From positions 5,053,001-5,117,000 of the forward strand of contig PUFA01000062.1 in the NCBI GenBank assembly GCA_003508835.1: 64,000 bases of DNA, given 5' to 3'. The notes under the pieces were generated by a model. The model saw only the letters and a list, made by a program, of their open reading frames with translations, had not been told where the DNA came from and searched no databases. Source of the stretch: Eonycteris spelaea. Taxonomy: Eukaryota > Chordata > Mammalia > Chiroptera > Pteropodidae. Shown here one piece after another: positions 43,800-56,540 of this stretch. Positions within the stretch are counted from its first letter, which is position 1; every line of letters starts with the position of its first letter. Made by a program: the position numbers and the translations under genes.

Positions 43800-45680
43800 A
43801 TCCTGACATAATGTGGAAACCATTCTTGGATAATGCAGAAACAGCAGCTGATTGGTATGTGGGGAAGTCAATTTGAATCTGACTTGACTTATATATTTCC
43901 TGCTGCTCTCTAGGCAAAAGAATTGAATATAATTTCATTAGTTGTTTAAAAGAGTTTTCCTAATACTCATAGCTTATTGACTAAAGGTCATGTATCAAAA
44001 TTATAGGTAAGTAACACAATTTTTAGTATGAGTGTTGATGGCTGACCCCAGATAAACTGTATTGTGTTCCTTGGTTTAATATGTTTTAGAGTTATTTTTA
44101 CAGAAATATTATGGTGGAGATATTATGAGCTACTCAGCCCAGATGTGAGTTATGAAAGTGGGTATAAACCATAGTTTATTTGATGATTTGTTTATTGACT
44201 TTTAGAACATAGAATAAAAGAAAATCATGTACTTTCATTTAAGAAAACAAATCTTCAATTTGTAGAAGACAAAGTTTGCTGAATAGCTCACCTAAAAAAT
44301 GCCCTAAGTTGTTGCCCTGATTTCCTCTAGATTGTGTGCATCTGCCAGCTATTGTTTTACTAAGATGGATGAATCTGTGCCAAAGGATTTAAAAGCTCTT
44401 TTAGAACTATAAAATTCCTTAGTGGACAGAAATAAAATTTGCTGAGCTAAATGTTTATCAAAAGGCAATGCATCAAGCTAAGGAAAAAAAAAAATCTCCA
44501 GGCACACAGGCAGATTGTACATTTAGATTTTCTTGTATATCATGTTAAAACAAAAGTTATTGAATGCATCTGTTACAAATCCAAAAACCAGATTAAACCA
44601 GAGTGGAACCCAACAAAATCTTTCTCACCAGTGCTATGGCAGCCATGCTAAGAATGGAAGGCAGACTTGGCGTTTGCTAAGTGCTTGGTAAGGTGCCTGT
44701 GGCATCCAACAGACAAACTATAACCAGTTCTGATGCTCTCCTGGTTTACTGAAGCTTAGAATAGAAACGTCCTTGCTTCCCTTTTGTGATGCATTTTATT
44801 TCATGTTGATACTTTTTTTTTCTTTATTTGGGCCTCCTCCAATGTGTAACCTGTTTCACAGATTTTTTTATATACAAGCTGAGACTGTCAGAATCCTCTT
44901 TTTAGGAAATAAAATATATCATTTTAATAACTGTGGAACTACTGTTTATTAGTTTTTCAACAAAGTTGATTGATAATCTTGAACTTATCTTAGTCTTACT
45001 GGTTTTATATACAAATAATGTAGATTGCTTTCATTGCCACTCTCAGTCTTCTATAGACTGGTATATGAAATGAAATATTAATTGTAAAGTCAGGGAATCA
45101 TACTGTATATATTTCTTCTAGAATTTTCTGGTTTACAACAGTAGACCCTCATTTTAAAGCTGTCATATAAGACAGTCTAATTAATATTATGAAATATTCA
45201 GTATATTTTGCTTTTTTTTTTTTTTTTTTGCTTGGGATTACTTTGATAAATTGGACCATTTATGAAGCCATTTAAACAGATTTGGTCACCATAAGCCTGA
45301 AAGTTTTATTTTTTCTCTTTCATGGCCACACACTGTCCCTTTAATCACAGATCAGCAATTTCAAAAAATGTGTCACTGATTGCAGAATGAATCTAGGCAA
45401 AAGGGTGAGGATGGCTTGAGGCTAAGCCATCAGGACTGGGACACCAGGTTCTTATGTGTGAGATAGTAGGGTCGCTTTCAGGAATGAAGGTTATCATGTA
45501 GAGGACCCTATTTTTTTCTATTTATGTGATAGAATGTCACAGCAGAGTTCTGTTACATTACTTGTCATAAAATAAGATGTGGACTCTCCTATTAGATGAA
45601 ACTCATTATCTTTAATTTACTGAGGAACAAAGATAGTATTAAAATACGTTCACAATTGGGACGGCTAAGGTTAGGACATT
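43800..45680. other. AT-rich DNA; T18 run at 45212-45229
   Basis: No gene or confident repeat is seen. The T18 run could mark the A tail of a minus-strand insertion, but the sequence to its right is not recognised. Confidence 0.4.
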
Positions 45681-45683
45681 TTT

Positions 45684-46185
45684 CTGGTTATATATTTTTG
45701 TGGAATAAGCCAACCCCCAAATAGCAACAGCCATTTAATTAGCTCACATATCTGCAATTTAGACTGAGCTTGTCTTTGTTCCAGGTAGAATCAACTGGGA
45801 AAGCTCAGCTGGGGCCTCATGATCTATTTCTAAGATGACTCACTCACACAGCTGGCAGGTTGGTGCTGACTATGGTCTGGGAGTCAATCTGAGGCTGTTG
45901 ACCACGGTTCTCAGTTCCTTTCCCCATAGGTCTCTTCCATTGGGCTGTTGGGGTTTCCTCAACGGCATGGCAGCCAGATTCCAAGTGCAAGTATTCCAGA
46001 AGACAAGAAATAGAAATTGACAGCTTATTAAGGTGTGGGTCTAGAAACTGGCCCGATATCTTTCCTGCTGTATTCTATTGGTTAGTCAGTCACAGAGCCC
46101 ACTCGGATTTAAGGGGAGGGAACATAGGCCTCACCCTTAATAGGAGGAGTGTCAAATAATTTACAGATGTCAATAATCTACAACA
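45684..46185 (-). mobile_element. MLT1-like (ERVL-MaLR) LTR
   Basis: The plus strand reads as reverse LTR: 'agcaacagccatttaattagctcacatatctgcaattt', 'ctcagctggggcctcatgatc', 'actcactcacacagctggcaggttggtgctgac', 'tgtattctattggttagtcagtcacagagcccactcggatttaaggggaggg...tcacccttaataggaggagtgtcaaataatttac...atctacaaca'. The 3' block and 5'-like CA end are typical of this LTR class. It is apparently a solo LTR of about 500 bp; no internal retroviral sequence follows. Confidence 0.7.
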
Positions 46186-46189
46186 GATA

Positions 46190-47005
46190 TTTCTTATAAT
46201 GAGTAGAGAAGATTATCATTGTCTCAGTAAAAATAGGTACTTGGGCACTTATGTAATCTTAGATTAGAATCTGTCAGTCATACCCCAAAACAGTAGAATC
46301 AAGTCAACAGATACCGTGATTTGCGAGTTAGCATTCTAGAAATCCACTCTAGCTTTTCTAGTGTTTTTCTGTTTCTAGGTACATACCAGCACAAAAATCT
46401 CTGTAGTAAACTTGAAGTCATCACCACTTCTGGGCAGAAACAGGTCACCCATTGTCAGTGGTCCCAGAAGGTTTTGATGATGCATCTTTATTAACACTTG
46501 TAGTAAGAAAACATTTTTTTTATATGGTGAAGAATGATAAGTAGAGACTTATATCATTAATTCTCATATTGTATCGTTCCGCAGCCGAGGACAGATAATT
46601 CCTTGCATCCATGTCTGTTCATGAAATTTTTTGAGCAGGCACCATTCTTGTACCGGAGTATGAATATTTTATTTACTTTATAAAAAATGGAAATTAAAAA
46701 AGTAAAAAATAAAAAATTAAGAAGTTTTGATATTTTATTCTCATGTGCGTGGGTCTGTGTATCACATTGTAGGAAACTCTAGAGTACTAGTTTTTCCTTT
46801 TTTAGCTTCCCACTTTCCTCTCTATTCATTTGACAGTCTACAAACTGTCATTTTGTTGTTATTAAAAGAATAATAAGTTATTCTTTTAAGTCACTAAGTT
46901 CATAGGTTGTTGTTTATGAAGCATACATAACCAGAAAATATTCTCTAAATAAGCCTCTCAATTATTAGTGCCTGTCTGTGGGTCATGACTAGAGAATTCT
47001 CATTA
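46190..47005. other. AT-rich DNA, nothing recognised
   Basis: 'gtatcgttccgcagccgaggacag' (about 46571-46594) is a small CpG-bearing spot. Otherwise nothing stands out. Confidence 0.4.
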
Positions 47006-47009
47006 AAAA

Positions 47010-47160
47010 CATTAAGATTTGTGTATTACTTTATAGACAAGGTAACAGCCTCAGAAAGCTTAATTAATCTCTTTAAGGGCAAGCAGGATATAAAGGGTCC
47101 AGAATTCAAAATGCAGGTCTTTTGAATGTGAAAGCCATATTCATTCTATTATAGCCTTCC
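47010..47160 (-). mobile_element. MIR SINE fragment
   Basis: 'tactttatagacaaggtaacagcctcagaaagcttaattaatctctttaagggcaagcaggatataaagggtccagaattcaaaatgcaggtcttttgaatgtgaaagcc' is reverse MIR. Confidence 0.65.
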
Positions 47161-47164
47161 TAGG

Positions 47165-49610
47165 TCATACTACATGCCATTGTGAATAATATTAGATATT
47201 ATTTGGCAGGGTTGCCCAGGATGTTAGACTGTAGCAGGTGGTCACTCCAGTTGTATACCTGTGTTCCTCAGGGGTTGGTAAGAGGTAAACAGTACTTTAG
47301 AAATATATTTGGCAGGGTCAGGGAACCCCCAGCAACGGGAGTGTCTCTAAAAACCCCCATAGGGACGCTTTCAAATATCTTCCAGGTTCATGGAGTGGGC
47401 CGTAGAGCCAGCTTATGATAATGTCAGTTAAATAATATTCTGCCACCCACACCTCTTCTTTCTTACAGTTCTGGCCACCCGTCTCCAACTTTTGAGAAAA
47501 ATTCCTCTTTTTAAACTACCTGCATGAGATCTCAAAATGTAAATTTTTCTTATTGACTAATTTTTTTTCTTAGAAAAAAAGAATTGCCTCCAAGGGCCTG
47601 TAAGTTCTGCTGGGTAGAGTGAGGTAGAGGCTGCAGCTCAGGGTGTGGAACACTGTCTACTAAAAAGAAATGCCTCAGTATATGTTTGTTGAGTGAATGC
47701 ACAAATGAATGCAAAAGATGTAGTATGCTAAGGGGTTTCATTATTGTTGGCATAGTGGGTTGTCTGTGAAGCATAAAGGGCTAGCTAAAAAGAGCTGGGG
47801 GAACCCATTTCTGCAGTCAAAGCAGTTTTACCCAGACTGGTACATCATGGATAAAACTAAATGTTCACTACAGAGTTGTTGTATTTTAGATATCTAGTAG
47901 TATGATTTTCGTGTGATTGCATATTGTACTTTGATTAGCTGAGGGCACACAGAAAAAGTACACACATATGTCTCTTTTTATATTGCTCTTTTAAGCCTCA
48001 AGACCTTTAGTTTATGACCAATGGGAAAAGTGGTGATTACCATGGGCCTGCTTTAGAAAGACTAGACAAGGACTTGCAGTGATTTTGGAAGGAGTTTAAG
48101 AATGTCTTAGGAATTGGAGTCATAGTGTCACATTGAAAACAACTCTTTATTAGAGCATAGTCTGCTATTGTTATTGGTAGCACTGTGTAGATAGTTAGGC
48201 CTGATCTACCAAACGTAACTCTGCATATCTATTTGGAAAAATTGTAAATTAAATATTCACTTTCTTTTGTTTCTAACCTTTTCAACATCCTGAATATACT
48301 TTAATGAGCAACAGCAAGTATGGCTGGTAATCGCCAACTGATTATAAATAAAATTCAGAGAATTCTCGAATTATGGGGCCATGTTTTTAGTGCTTATTTC
48401 AAAACAGGTTGGCCTGGTATTTCTGTTTTCTCCCACTTTATTTCCACAGAGAAGCTACTGTTTTCTCACTAACATTTACTTAAGGAGAAAAACATTCAAT
48501 GGAAAATTAGCATTTTGAGAAATTTCAATAAAAAGTGACATTCGACCTCTGAGCTATATCTTGTGTTTTGTGTGTGATAGAAACCTCAGGGACAAGCCCT
48601 CAGGAGTGAGACCAGAACTGTACCTAGGACCTCGAAGGGTCTCCTCACAATTCAGTCAGACCCTGTTGCCTTACAGTACTGCAGCTATGCTCCAGGAGCA
48701 CTGCCAAGATGTTACAGCTTCCCTCTCGGCCCCCAGAGCTAATCGATGATCTGATATGGGACTCCTTGACTCGGCTGTATCTCATTGACACACAGTGCGG
48801 TCCAGAGGCAGTTGGCATACTCATTGCTGATTTCTTTGTTTGGCAACTTCCTAAAACAGCATGGGGTACGCAAAAACACTTGGCACTTCACTGAAAAGGG
48901 AAGAAGTCTGTTAGTTAACCCCAGTGTGAGGGTAAAAGGATGTTGACTAGGTTCACGAATGTGTTGGCGATCAGGTTGAGGGATGTAATTTATGGGTTGG
49001 AGTGATAAAATTCTGGCTTTTTTGTTTGCAGTCATACATTTTTATGTCGAAATTCTCTGCAGAAATTAGGTATCTAAACAGACTTCTGTACACAACGATG
49101 GAATGTCAACTAAAAGAACCCCATTTGGTCAAGTTTGAGGCCAAGTTCAGCTGATTGGATGGGTCCTTGGGGGTCACTGATGTATTGCAGCAGACAGTAG
49201 ACATGAGGGAGTTGTCAGACTGCTACAGGGGCTTTCCTTTTCCCACTTATCCCCTCCTTGGTTCTTGCCAAATCTGCTTTGCATTTGAAGTTGATTGAAA
49301 TAGGTCTCACTGTTAACCTGTCAACTGAAACCCTTGTGATTTAGAGGGCTTTTTGTTCATTTCATTGGTGCAAGAAATTGAAGTGAGAAATCTGGATCCT
49401 TTTAGAGCACTGGAGATGACCGAACAGAACGGCATCTGGACTTACCCCAATTAATGGAAAAGTATTGTCAGGTGCAGGGGATGAAATTTTTTTTTTTAGA
49501 AGGGTGGTCCTTCAGTGCCAAAAGTTTGTTGTCGGTAATGACCTCTCTGGAGCTGTTCAGAAAGTCCCTGGAAAACATTATAAAGAATTATACCATCTTG
49601 GATTTAGGTG
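47165..49610. other. No gene recognised; complex block at 48545-48900; weak L2 3' end at 47640-47730
   Basis: 'actgtctactaaaaagaaatgcctcagtatatgtttgttgagtgaatgcacaaatgaatg' looks like a plus-strand L2 terminus. The block 48545-48900 is GC-richer and of exon-like complexity (open frames 48561-48749 and 48709-48894), but I recognise no protein and cannot define splice sites. Confidence 0.4.
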
Positions 49611-49614
49611 CATT

Positions 49615-49760
49615 TATTCTTCCTAAGAGCACAAAATGCTTTCATATAGAGGTTATCTCATTTATCTTCATAACATCGGTATGGAATAGCTTGTGGCAGG
49701 TACAATTATCCCCTTTTATATAGAGAGAAATGGGGTGCCAAGGGAAACTAGAAAGCCACA
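49615..49760 (-). mobile_element. MIR- or L2-type fragment
   Basis: 'tttcatatagaggttatctcatttatcttcataacatcggtatggaatag...ggtacaattatccccttttatatagagagaaatggggtgcc' resembles reverse MIR core; it is short and diverged. Confidence 0.45.
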
Positions 49761-49764
49761 GAAT

Positions 49765-51350
49765 GTTTATGTTTTGTAGTATTTTTCTTTTCCAAGTAGT
49801 TGAAAATACTCTATAGATATCTACACCTATTACATGAGGAAGCAATTATTATGGGTGAGTTATGTACATACAGTAGATGGATATTAACCATTTTGGGGCA
49901 TAAGATAACTTTAGGGGAAAAAACCCAAGTTGCTATCTATTAAATCACTTTTCATATGTATTAAGTCTAATTTTGGTGAGTTGAAAGGACTGTGAATAAA
50001 AATGAATTTGTCTGAAAAACGAGTTAAAATAGTCTTGTTCTTGGTTCTTGAAACTGGAAATTTAGCTTGCTAGCAGTATGAAGCAGAACCAGATGTTATT
50101 TTCCAGGGCAGAAAGCAGCCTAACATGAGCACCTTGGTCATGGAATCTGGGGTTGAGCCAAATTTAAAGCATCGTTATTCTCTTATATCAGAGACGCTGT
50201 GAAGAAAAATGAAAAATTGCGGAAAGCAAATTGGACTCTTTAGAAAAAAGGTGTTTGGTAAATTAAATATGTTGTCAAGAGCCCCAGAATCATATTTGAG
50301 GAAAGTGTTCAGTGGAACTTTATTAGATAGGATACAGGTTTTTCTAAGGCAACAGAGAATCAAAAGATATAGTTACAATCAAAGTGGAAGTATGGTGTAA
50401 GTGGTCAGGGTGGTCTGGCAGCTTGATAGTATCAGGAACCCAGGACCCTTCTGTCTTCTATATTCAGTGCAAGCCTTTGATTTTATGGTCTTAGATGACC
50501 ATTCTTATTTTTCCTTATCATGCCAGTTTTCTTATCAGTGGAGAGGGAAGAGGGGCAGTGGAAACCTGCTCCTTACTTTTGAGTACACAAACCAGAAATC
50601 CTACATATTCATGTCTGTTCACAATTCATTGGCCAAAACTTAGTCCCATGGTCACCTCTAGCTTCAGGACCTGTATGTAGTCTTTAGCTAGGCTGCAAAT
50701 GCCCAGCTAAAATGGGAGGGGCTAGTTACTAAGCAAGAAGGATACTTCCTGAGAATGGATACTGAGGAAAATCAGCAGTCTGCCACAGAAACATATGTGG
50801 CAACTTTTTAATTTATTTTAAAATATAACAACTTTGACTGTTTTAGTGCTAAATGCTATCCAACATACTTTTTAGACAATATTGCTGATGAATACTGATA
50901 GATTTTCCTTAAGAGACTCATAGCTAAATATTTAGGATAATGAATTACGTATTTCTTATATTAAAATGGCAAATAAAAATTAATTTTTTGCCATGCTACT
51001 TTACGTTGGAATATTCACATTCCGATAAAGAAATTCCATAAATGCACGCACACACAAACTTTATGGTGGTAAAGTTTGGAAGAAGTATTAAGAATTTATT
51101 TACTTATTTACTCTACAAAATCAAATTTATTAGTCATGATAGAGGCAGAAGTACCAATAAAAGGAAATAAACAAGTTCCCATTGGATAGAGTACCAGGAG
51201 TGGTTTTTAGGGGTGGAGGAATGTACTTTCCTTTGTTTGCCTCTTATTTTGTAGGTATCAATATATGCTTTCACCCAATTGTGAAGATCCTAAAAACATT
51301 TATTTTTCTAGTTGTATTTTTCTATTTCTAGTGGTATGGCCAGGAGGAGA
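49765..51350. other. AT-rich DNA, nothing recognised
   Basis: There are several short open frames, none with recognisable protein features. Confidence 0.45.
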
Positions 51351-51359
51351 TATGTATCA

Positions 51360-51760
51360 AGTAAGAGATTAATCAGGGAACAAGTTGAAGATAGAGAGTT
51401 GTGGGAATCTTCTACATATTAATCCCAGTTGAAGCTGTACAAGTAGACGATATTGTTAAGGGAGAGACGGAAAAGAGGAGAACGATCTGAAAAGGACCCC
51501 AGCGAATACTTACAAATAGAGAAATAGGAAACAACAAAGCAGACGGAGAAGCCTCATGTTAGAGGAAAACCAAAATGTTGCGATATCACAAAAGTGAGGA
51601 GGTTTTACAAGCCTTGGGATGGTAATCGACACTGGATATGAAAGAAAAATTTAAAAGATGGGGACCAAGTAAAGAACCATGGATCTGATAATTATAAGTT
51701 CACTGGTAGAATTTTTGCCTTAAAGTATAAGGAGTGGAAGCCAGATGCATAAAGTACAGT
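51360..51760 (-). mobile_element. L2 LINE, ORF2-derived fragment
   Basis: 'gacggaaaagaggagaacgatctgaaaaggaccccagcgaatacttacaaatagag...cagacggagaagcctcatgttagaggaaaaccaaaatgttg' follows the reverse complement of the L2 ORF2 region upstream of the RT. It is diverged and broken. Confidence 0.5.
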
Positions 51761-51769
51761 AGGAAATGG

Positions 51770-52095
51770 AGGCGTGATCATCGACTGCTCTGAATTTCAG
51801 ATATGTCGACAGGGCAGACAAGAGAGAGGAGTAGGTGACTAAAAGACACAGCAAAGTTAAGAGATGTAGCTCACACCAGAAGTCAGATTTTAGCTTGTCT
51901 GATTGCTGTGTGAAAGGAGCCACTGGAGACAGACCCTGAAGATGCAAGACAGAAAGGGAATATTAGAGAGAATGAGGTTAGCACTTGATATAATGCTGCA
52001 TCAAAATGAGCCAACATCGTGTAATGAGAGAACATCATCTAAATACGTAATTGATTACGGAATGATTTAAATGTCTTCAGAAAGCTTAATACTTT
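51770..52095. other. Unassigned DNA
   Basis: 'gtcgacagggcagacaagagagaggagtaggtgac' and the surrounding purine-rich text are not assigned; this may be more diverged L2. Confidence 0.3.
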
Positions 52096-52099
52096 AATA

Positions 52100-52455
52100 C
52101 AAAGGTGTACATCAGTTAGTTTTGAAAATCTTAGTAGCTTAAAATAACTAAGGTGTGTTTCTTGCTGACATTTCATGTATTATGTAACAAGGTCAGCTGG
52201 GAGTTTGGCTGCAGTTTATTTTTTCTTCTAGGATACAGGTTCATAGAGCAGCCCTCTTCCTGAGCATTGCCAGTCACCCTCGCAGAGGGAAAAGAGATAT
52301 GTAAATTATATACTTGCTTTTAAAGCTGCCAACTCCAAGTGGCTTTTAGTCACTTTCTCTCACATTTCCTTGGCCAAATCAAGTCACATGACCATGCTGT
52401 CTTCCCAGGGCTGAGGAAGTGTAATCTTCACAAATGCAGGAAGAAAACTAACCAG
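52100..52455 (-). mobile_element. Possible old ERVL/MaLR-type LTR fragment
   Basis: 'cttagtagcttaaaataactaaggtgtgtttcttgctgacatttcatg', 'ttccttggccaaatcaagtcacatgaccatgctgtcttcccagggctgaggaagtgtaatcttcac' recall an LTR text ('gtggcttaaca...ttggccagaactcagtcacatggcca'). The family is uncertain. Confidence 0.4.
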
Positions 52456-52459
52456 AGAG

Positions 52460-53660
52460 TAGCTTTCCCCGATGGCTAGTGTAAGGAGTACACTTACTTG
52501 CATTACGATAGTGAATCATTGTTATCAAAAATCTAGCATTTATGTGCATTTCTATAAATAGTTGAGCATTAGGCTTTTCTTCGGGAAAATAATCTTATAT
52601 TACGACTTTGCTTTAAAGGGGAAAAGATGTTTGAATTATAGCTCAGTTACATTTATAGTGCCATTTTCAGAAGTGTAATTCCAACTATGTATCATGGTGG
52701 TAGAAACATGAAAGGAATATGTTGGATTTTACCAATTATCACTTTAAAAATAAAGTTACAAATAAGGAAATTTATTAAATAAAATTATTAACAAACATTT
52801 ATTTTTAAACTGGTAACTAAAGACCCTTTTCATTCTTTAAAAATTCTGGATAATTCTTTTAAACAGTGTCAAGTGCTGAAAAGCAAAAAAATAGAAGATG
52901 AAACACACCTCACTGATCAAATTCTCAGGCCAACAGTTCAGCTTTTAGGCTAACTGTATGGTCACAGTTGAAAACATTCCCTGTGTTCTTAACAGGACAC
53001 ATTTTCTTTGTACAGTGCCCATGTATGTTTGGCTTAGTATGGATTCAGTCCCCTGTTGCAATTTATAAATGATGTACAAGGATGTGTTTTGTGTTCAAGG
53101 CAAGAGCTGTATTTTATTTCCTAGTTTCAAGTGCCAGCATAATCTCATGAATCTGACAGGTTCTTCGCAAACATACATGTTGGAAGTCTTCAGGGAAGCA
53201 TCCCAGACATTTGTGGCATTATTAAGGATTTAAATTGCAAAGCTTTTAAGTGTGGGCATGGCAGGAATAGTAAAATTTTACAGATTTTGAAACATTTTTC
53301 TAATCACAGCTGACACAGATTTATCTGTAACACTTGGCTGTATCTGTTAAAAAATGAGGCTCCAGTGCTAGCATAGAATGCAGTCAGTGTGTTATTACTG
53401 TTGGGTGATATCCATTTCCTTGATGCCCTCTACAATCTTTCAGGAATATCTCTGGAGGACTTGATTGTTCAGTGAGTTTTACCTAGTTATTAGTGAACTT
53501 AAGAGGTAAAGGTGTCTCCTCTGCAGTACTAACAAAGTTCCTTCGGAACACTTAAAAAAGAGCAAAATCAGATGTCAACAAGCCTATAAGAGAGATAAAA
53601 TGTAATGAGTCTTAAACATTGGTTTTTCTTCTGATTAAGTACATAGAAGTAATAGCTGCA
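52460..53660. other. AT-rich DNA, nothing recognised
   Basis: No confident repeat or exon-like frame. Confidence 0.45.
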
Positions 53661-53664
53661 CATC

Positions 53665-53666
<2 letters not shown>

Positions 53667-53703
<37 letters not shown>

Positions 53704-53713
53704 TGTGTGTGTG
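53667..53713. repeat. (TG)n microsatellite
   Basis: A TG dinucleotide run of about 47 bases with a single GG interruption. Confidence 0.95.
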
Positions 53714-53719
53714 ACAGGG

Positions 53720-56070
53720 AGAGAATCAGGTGAGTCTGGTGTGGTTGATGCAGTTGACTTCACTGTTCAGGGAGCTGAGAAGAGGTGAGTTATTTCTGAA
53801 GAGGGCTTTCTGGGCCATCTTGTGTAGGGTTACAGAGTCTACAAAAGAAGTAAGCATTGGCCAGAGCCCCACACTCATCTTTGAAATGACTGGAGTAAGA
53901 GAAAATAGCTAAGTAAAAACAAACAGTTGATATAAAGTACAATAAAGAATTAATTTTAAGATATATACAATCCAAGAAAAATGAAATGTCTTGTTGTTAT
54001 CAAAGGTCAAGCTTGTTTAAAATAGATTTTTATTAATGAGAAAATGTATTGGATGGATATAACACTGGGAACATGTTAAAGTTTCACGTGTGTTGTGAAT
54101 AATCTTAGTTTATACTAGAGTAGCATTCCACTGATACTTGATCATTATTTCATTTAATGGAATATAAAATATTTTGACAGATGAATAACTTACTCATTTG
54201 TTGAATCAGTCACCTTGAATCTGTAATAGTACTCAGCATATGGTCATTATATTAACTCTTAGAAATTGGTTGATTTCAGAGATTCTGGATTAAGGTGTTG
54301 GCCTGGTATTTAAAATGGAATAAAGTTTTAGAAATAGACTGTATATTATTAGTTTTATGAAAATAAAGTATAGGCTTTGAGTTTAGATGTTTCATGATGA
54401 GTGCTTTCAAATTTTAATGTGAAATTTAAATATATTGTAATGCAACTTTCAATATTTAATATTTGAGCACATAGTTGGACTCTGTGTTTATGGTGTTTAT
54501 ATATAATTGGTTAATAGATTTAAATGGACCATGAATAACAAGAAATAGCAATACTATTCATCTAAAAGTCTTTGAATCCTAACATTACATGATAATTATG
54601 TCAAAGACTAGCTTCTCTAAAATAACTCTGGCACTTATCAGTCTGTATACATTGGTAATCAAAATGTCTCAGCAATTGACTGATTTTCTGTGCTGTTCAG
54701 GAGAACCATAGCTTTCTTGTTAAATTCACTACAGAGGTAGTAGATTTGACGTGTTAGGTATTTAAGATGGAGTACATTTATCTGTTCTTACTTCCACATG
54801 CACAGAAGAATGCTTTGAAATGGCTTCACTTTACCCGTGAGCTGCATTAAATTTTATAAATGATAGACTCCATATTTCTAAGGACAATTAAAAAAAAAAA
54901 CAACCTTCTTCTGAAAGATGTGGAAAGTGCTGTTGTATTCATTGTATAGAATCCTGGTAGAGAGGCAATTGAGATTACATGATTTGTGTTTGTGTGTATA
55001 GCTATATCAGGCTACACACATTTAACATTTATATAACGTGTTGTGTATGTATGCACACACATACGCTCATATATTACAATACATATGGTGTTTTTATATT
55101 TTGTATGCATTCCAAACTATGAGAGAAAGTTTTCCTTTTTGTTGTTGCTTAGATAGCTAACTTTAAATAGGTATCCATGCTGTGTGTGTATTTTTAAATG
55201 TTACTTTGAACATAAAGAAGGAAGAAGGCTGTCTGAATGACTTTCCTTTCAACACTGCAATAGTGATTTGCCAGGGTCTCATCTCCCTGCAATACAGGTA
55301 TATTATCTTCTCTCTAGTGGATCCCAGCAACCTGTGTACAATACACAGAGAACATCTTTGTGTTAGGCATGGAGCATGAGTCTAAACCTATTATAGTAGG
55401 AAACATACAACGTTTACTCCTCAGTAGATCATTTCCTTCACTTCTGTTGCTATGTCAGAGGCAGTACAGAGGGTAACACAGGGCTCTCTGTAAATATAAA
55501 ATTAAAAAGAATAGCTGGAAGTCTCTATGCTGGGAGCCAAGTATACTATACCACATTCACTTCCTTTATGGAATACAGAAAATGAAAAACATATGGGGAG
55601 ACTTGTTGAGTTGATTTTTATTCTTTATTCTATTCTTGTTATGATTTGTTTTCAGAATCAAACATTCTAAGTGCTTCTTGGTGGATGTATGTGGGTTTGA
55701 AAACATCACAGCATGTGGGACCCAGTAAAACACGAATTTCATTTATTTTCCTTGGCTTCTGTATGTCATGATCTGTTCAATATGACAGTCTGGGAAATAG
55801 TAAATTTTTGCAAGGTCTTAAGGCTGAGTCATGAACTTCACTTTGGTCAGGATAAGAAGTCTGGTAATGAGAATTGGACTGATATTCCACTTGGTTATTC
55901 CATATATGCAATTCATATTATTGGCTTTCAGTTTCTTACTGTTGAGATTGGAACACCTAATTATATGTCCAGGCACATCCTACTATATGTTTTTTTACTT
56001 CATGCGAAGTGCTTATTCTGTTCTCTCAGATGAACAGAGCATTGTGCTCTATTAAGAGAAGTATATATAA
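53720..56070. other. AT-rich DNA, no gene recognised
   Basis: The longest open frame is 106 codons (55713-56033, plus); its translation matches no family I know and it lacks intron-exon or promoter context. TG/CA-rich short tracts lie near 54985-55070. Confidence 0.45.
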
Positions 56071-56073
56071 AGT

Positions 56074-56311
56074 TGTATCAGTCAGTTATTGCTTCAGTAA
56101 TTCTATATAACAAGCAGACACACTCTCCATCTCTGTGAAATAAAACAAAAAGCATTTATGAAGCTCATATATTGGTGGGTCAGATGGAGGGTGGCAGATC
56201 TAGACTGGGCTCATCTAGGGGAAAACGGGCTGGGCTGTTCTACTCCACATGTCGTTCTTCTCCTCCCAGGACACTGGGCCAGGCCTCGTATGTTCTTATG
56301 GCTCTTCCATG
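56074..56311 (-). mobile_element. MLT1-like LTR, 3' part, cut by an L1
   Basis: It starts TGTATCAGTCAGTTATTGC, the usual reverse end of this LTR class ('tgtatcagttatctattgctg'), then 'gtgggtcagatggagggtggcagatctagactgggctcatc'. It is truncated at 56311, where L1 sequence begins. Confidence 0.65.
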
Positions 56312-56540
56312 TTTTTGAGGAACTTCCATGCTGTTTTCCATAGTGACTACACCCTTTTACATTCCTAGAACAGTGCTCAAGAGTGCCTTTTATTCCACAC
56401 ACCTGCCCACAATTGCTATTTATTTTCTTTTTGACAATCGCCATTCTAACATGTGTAAGGTGATAGCTCATTATGGTTTTGATTTGCATTTCCCTGATGA
56501 TTAGTGATGTCGAGCATCTTTTTATATGTCTGTTGGCCAT
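56312..56540 (-). pseudogene. L1 ORF2 C-terminal remnant
   Basis: The frame (read from 56540) opens [38 protein letters not shown], the conserved L1 ORF2 C-terminal block. It then passes a degenerate cysteine-bearing region ([14 protein letters not shown], about residues 45-58). In intact ORF2 this C-terminal cysteine region supports RNA binding and retrotransposition. The frame runs on past the L1 edge into LTR sequence, so the last residues are not L1. It is inactive. Confidence 0.85.

Noticed and set aside
45684..46185. Possible provirus at the MLT1-like LTR
   Set aside because: No internal retroviral coding sequence or second LTR is seen on either side; a solo LTR is simpler.
48561..48894. 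Candidate coding exons in the GC-richer block
   Set aside because: Two overlapping frames exist, but there is no recognisable protein and no convincing splice-site pair, so it is left as an unassigned block.
55713..56033. 106-codon plus-strand open frame
   Set aside because: The translation matches nothing I know and is rich in hydrophobic residues, as expected from AT-rich random DNA.
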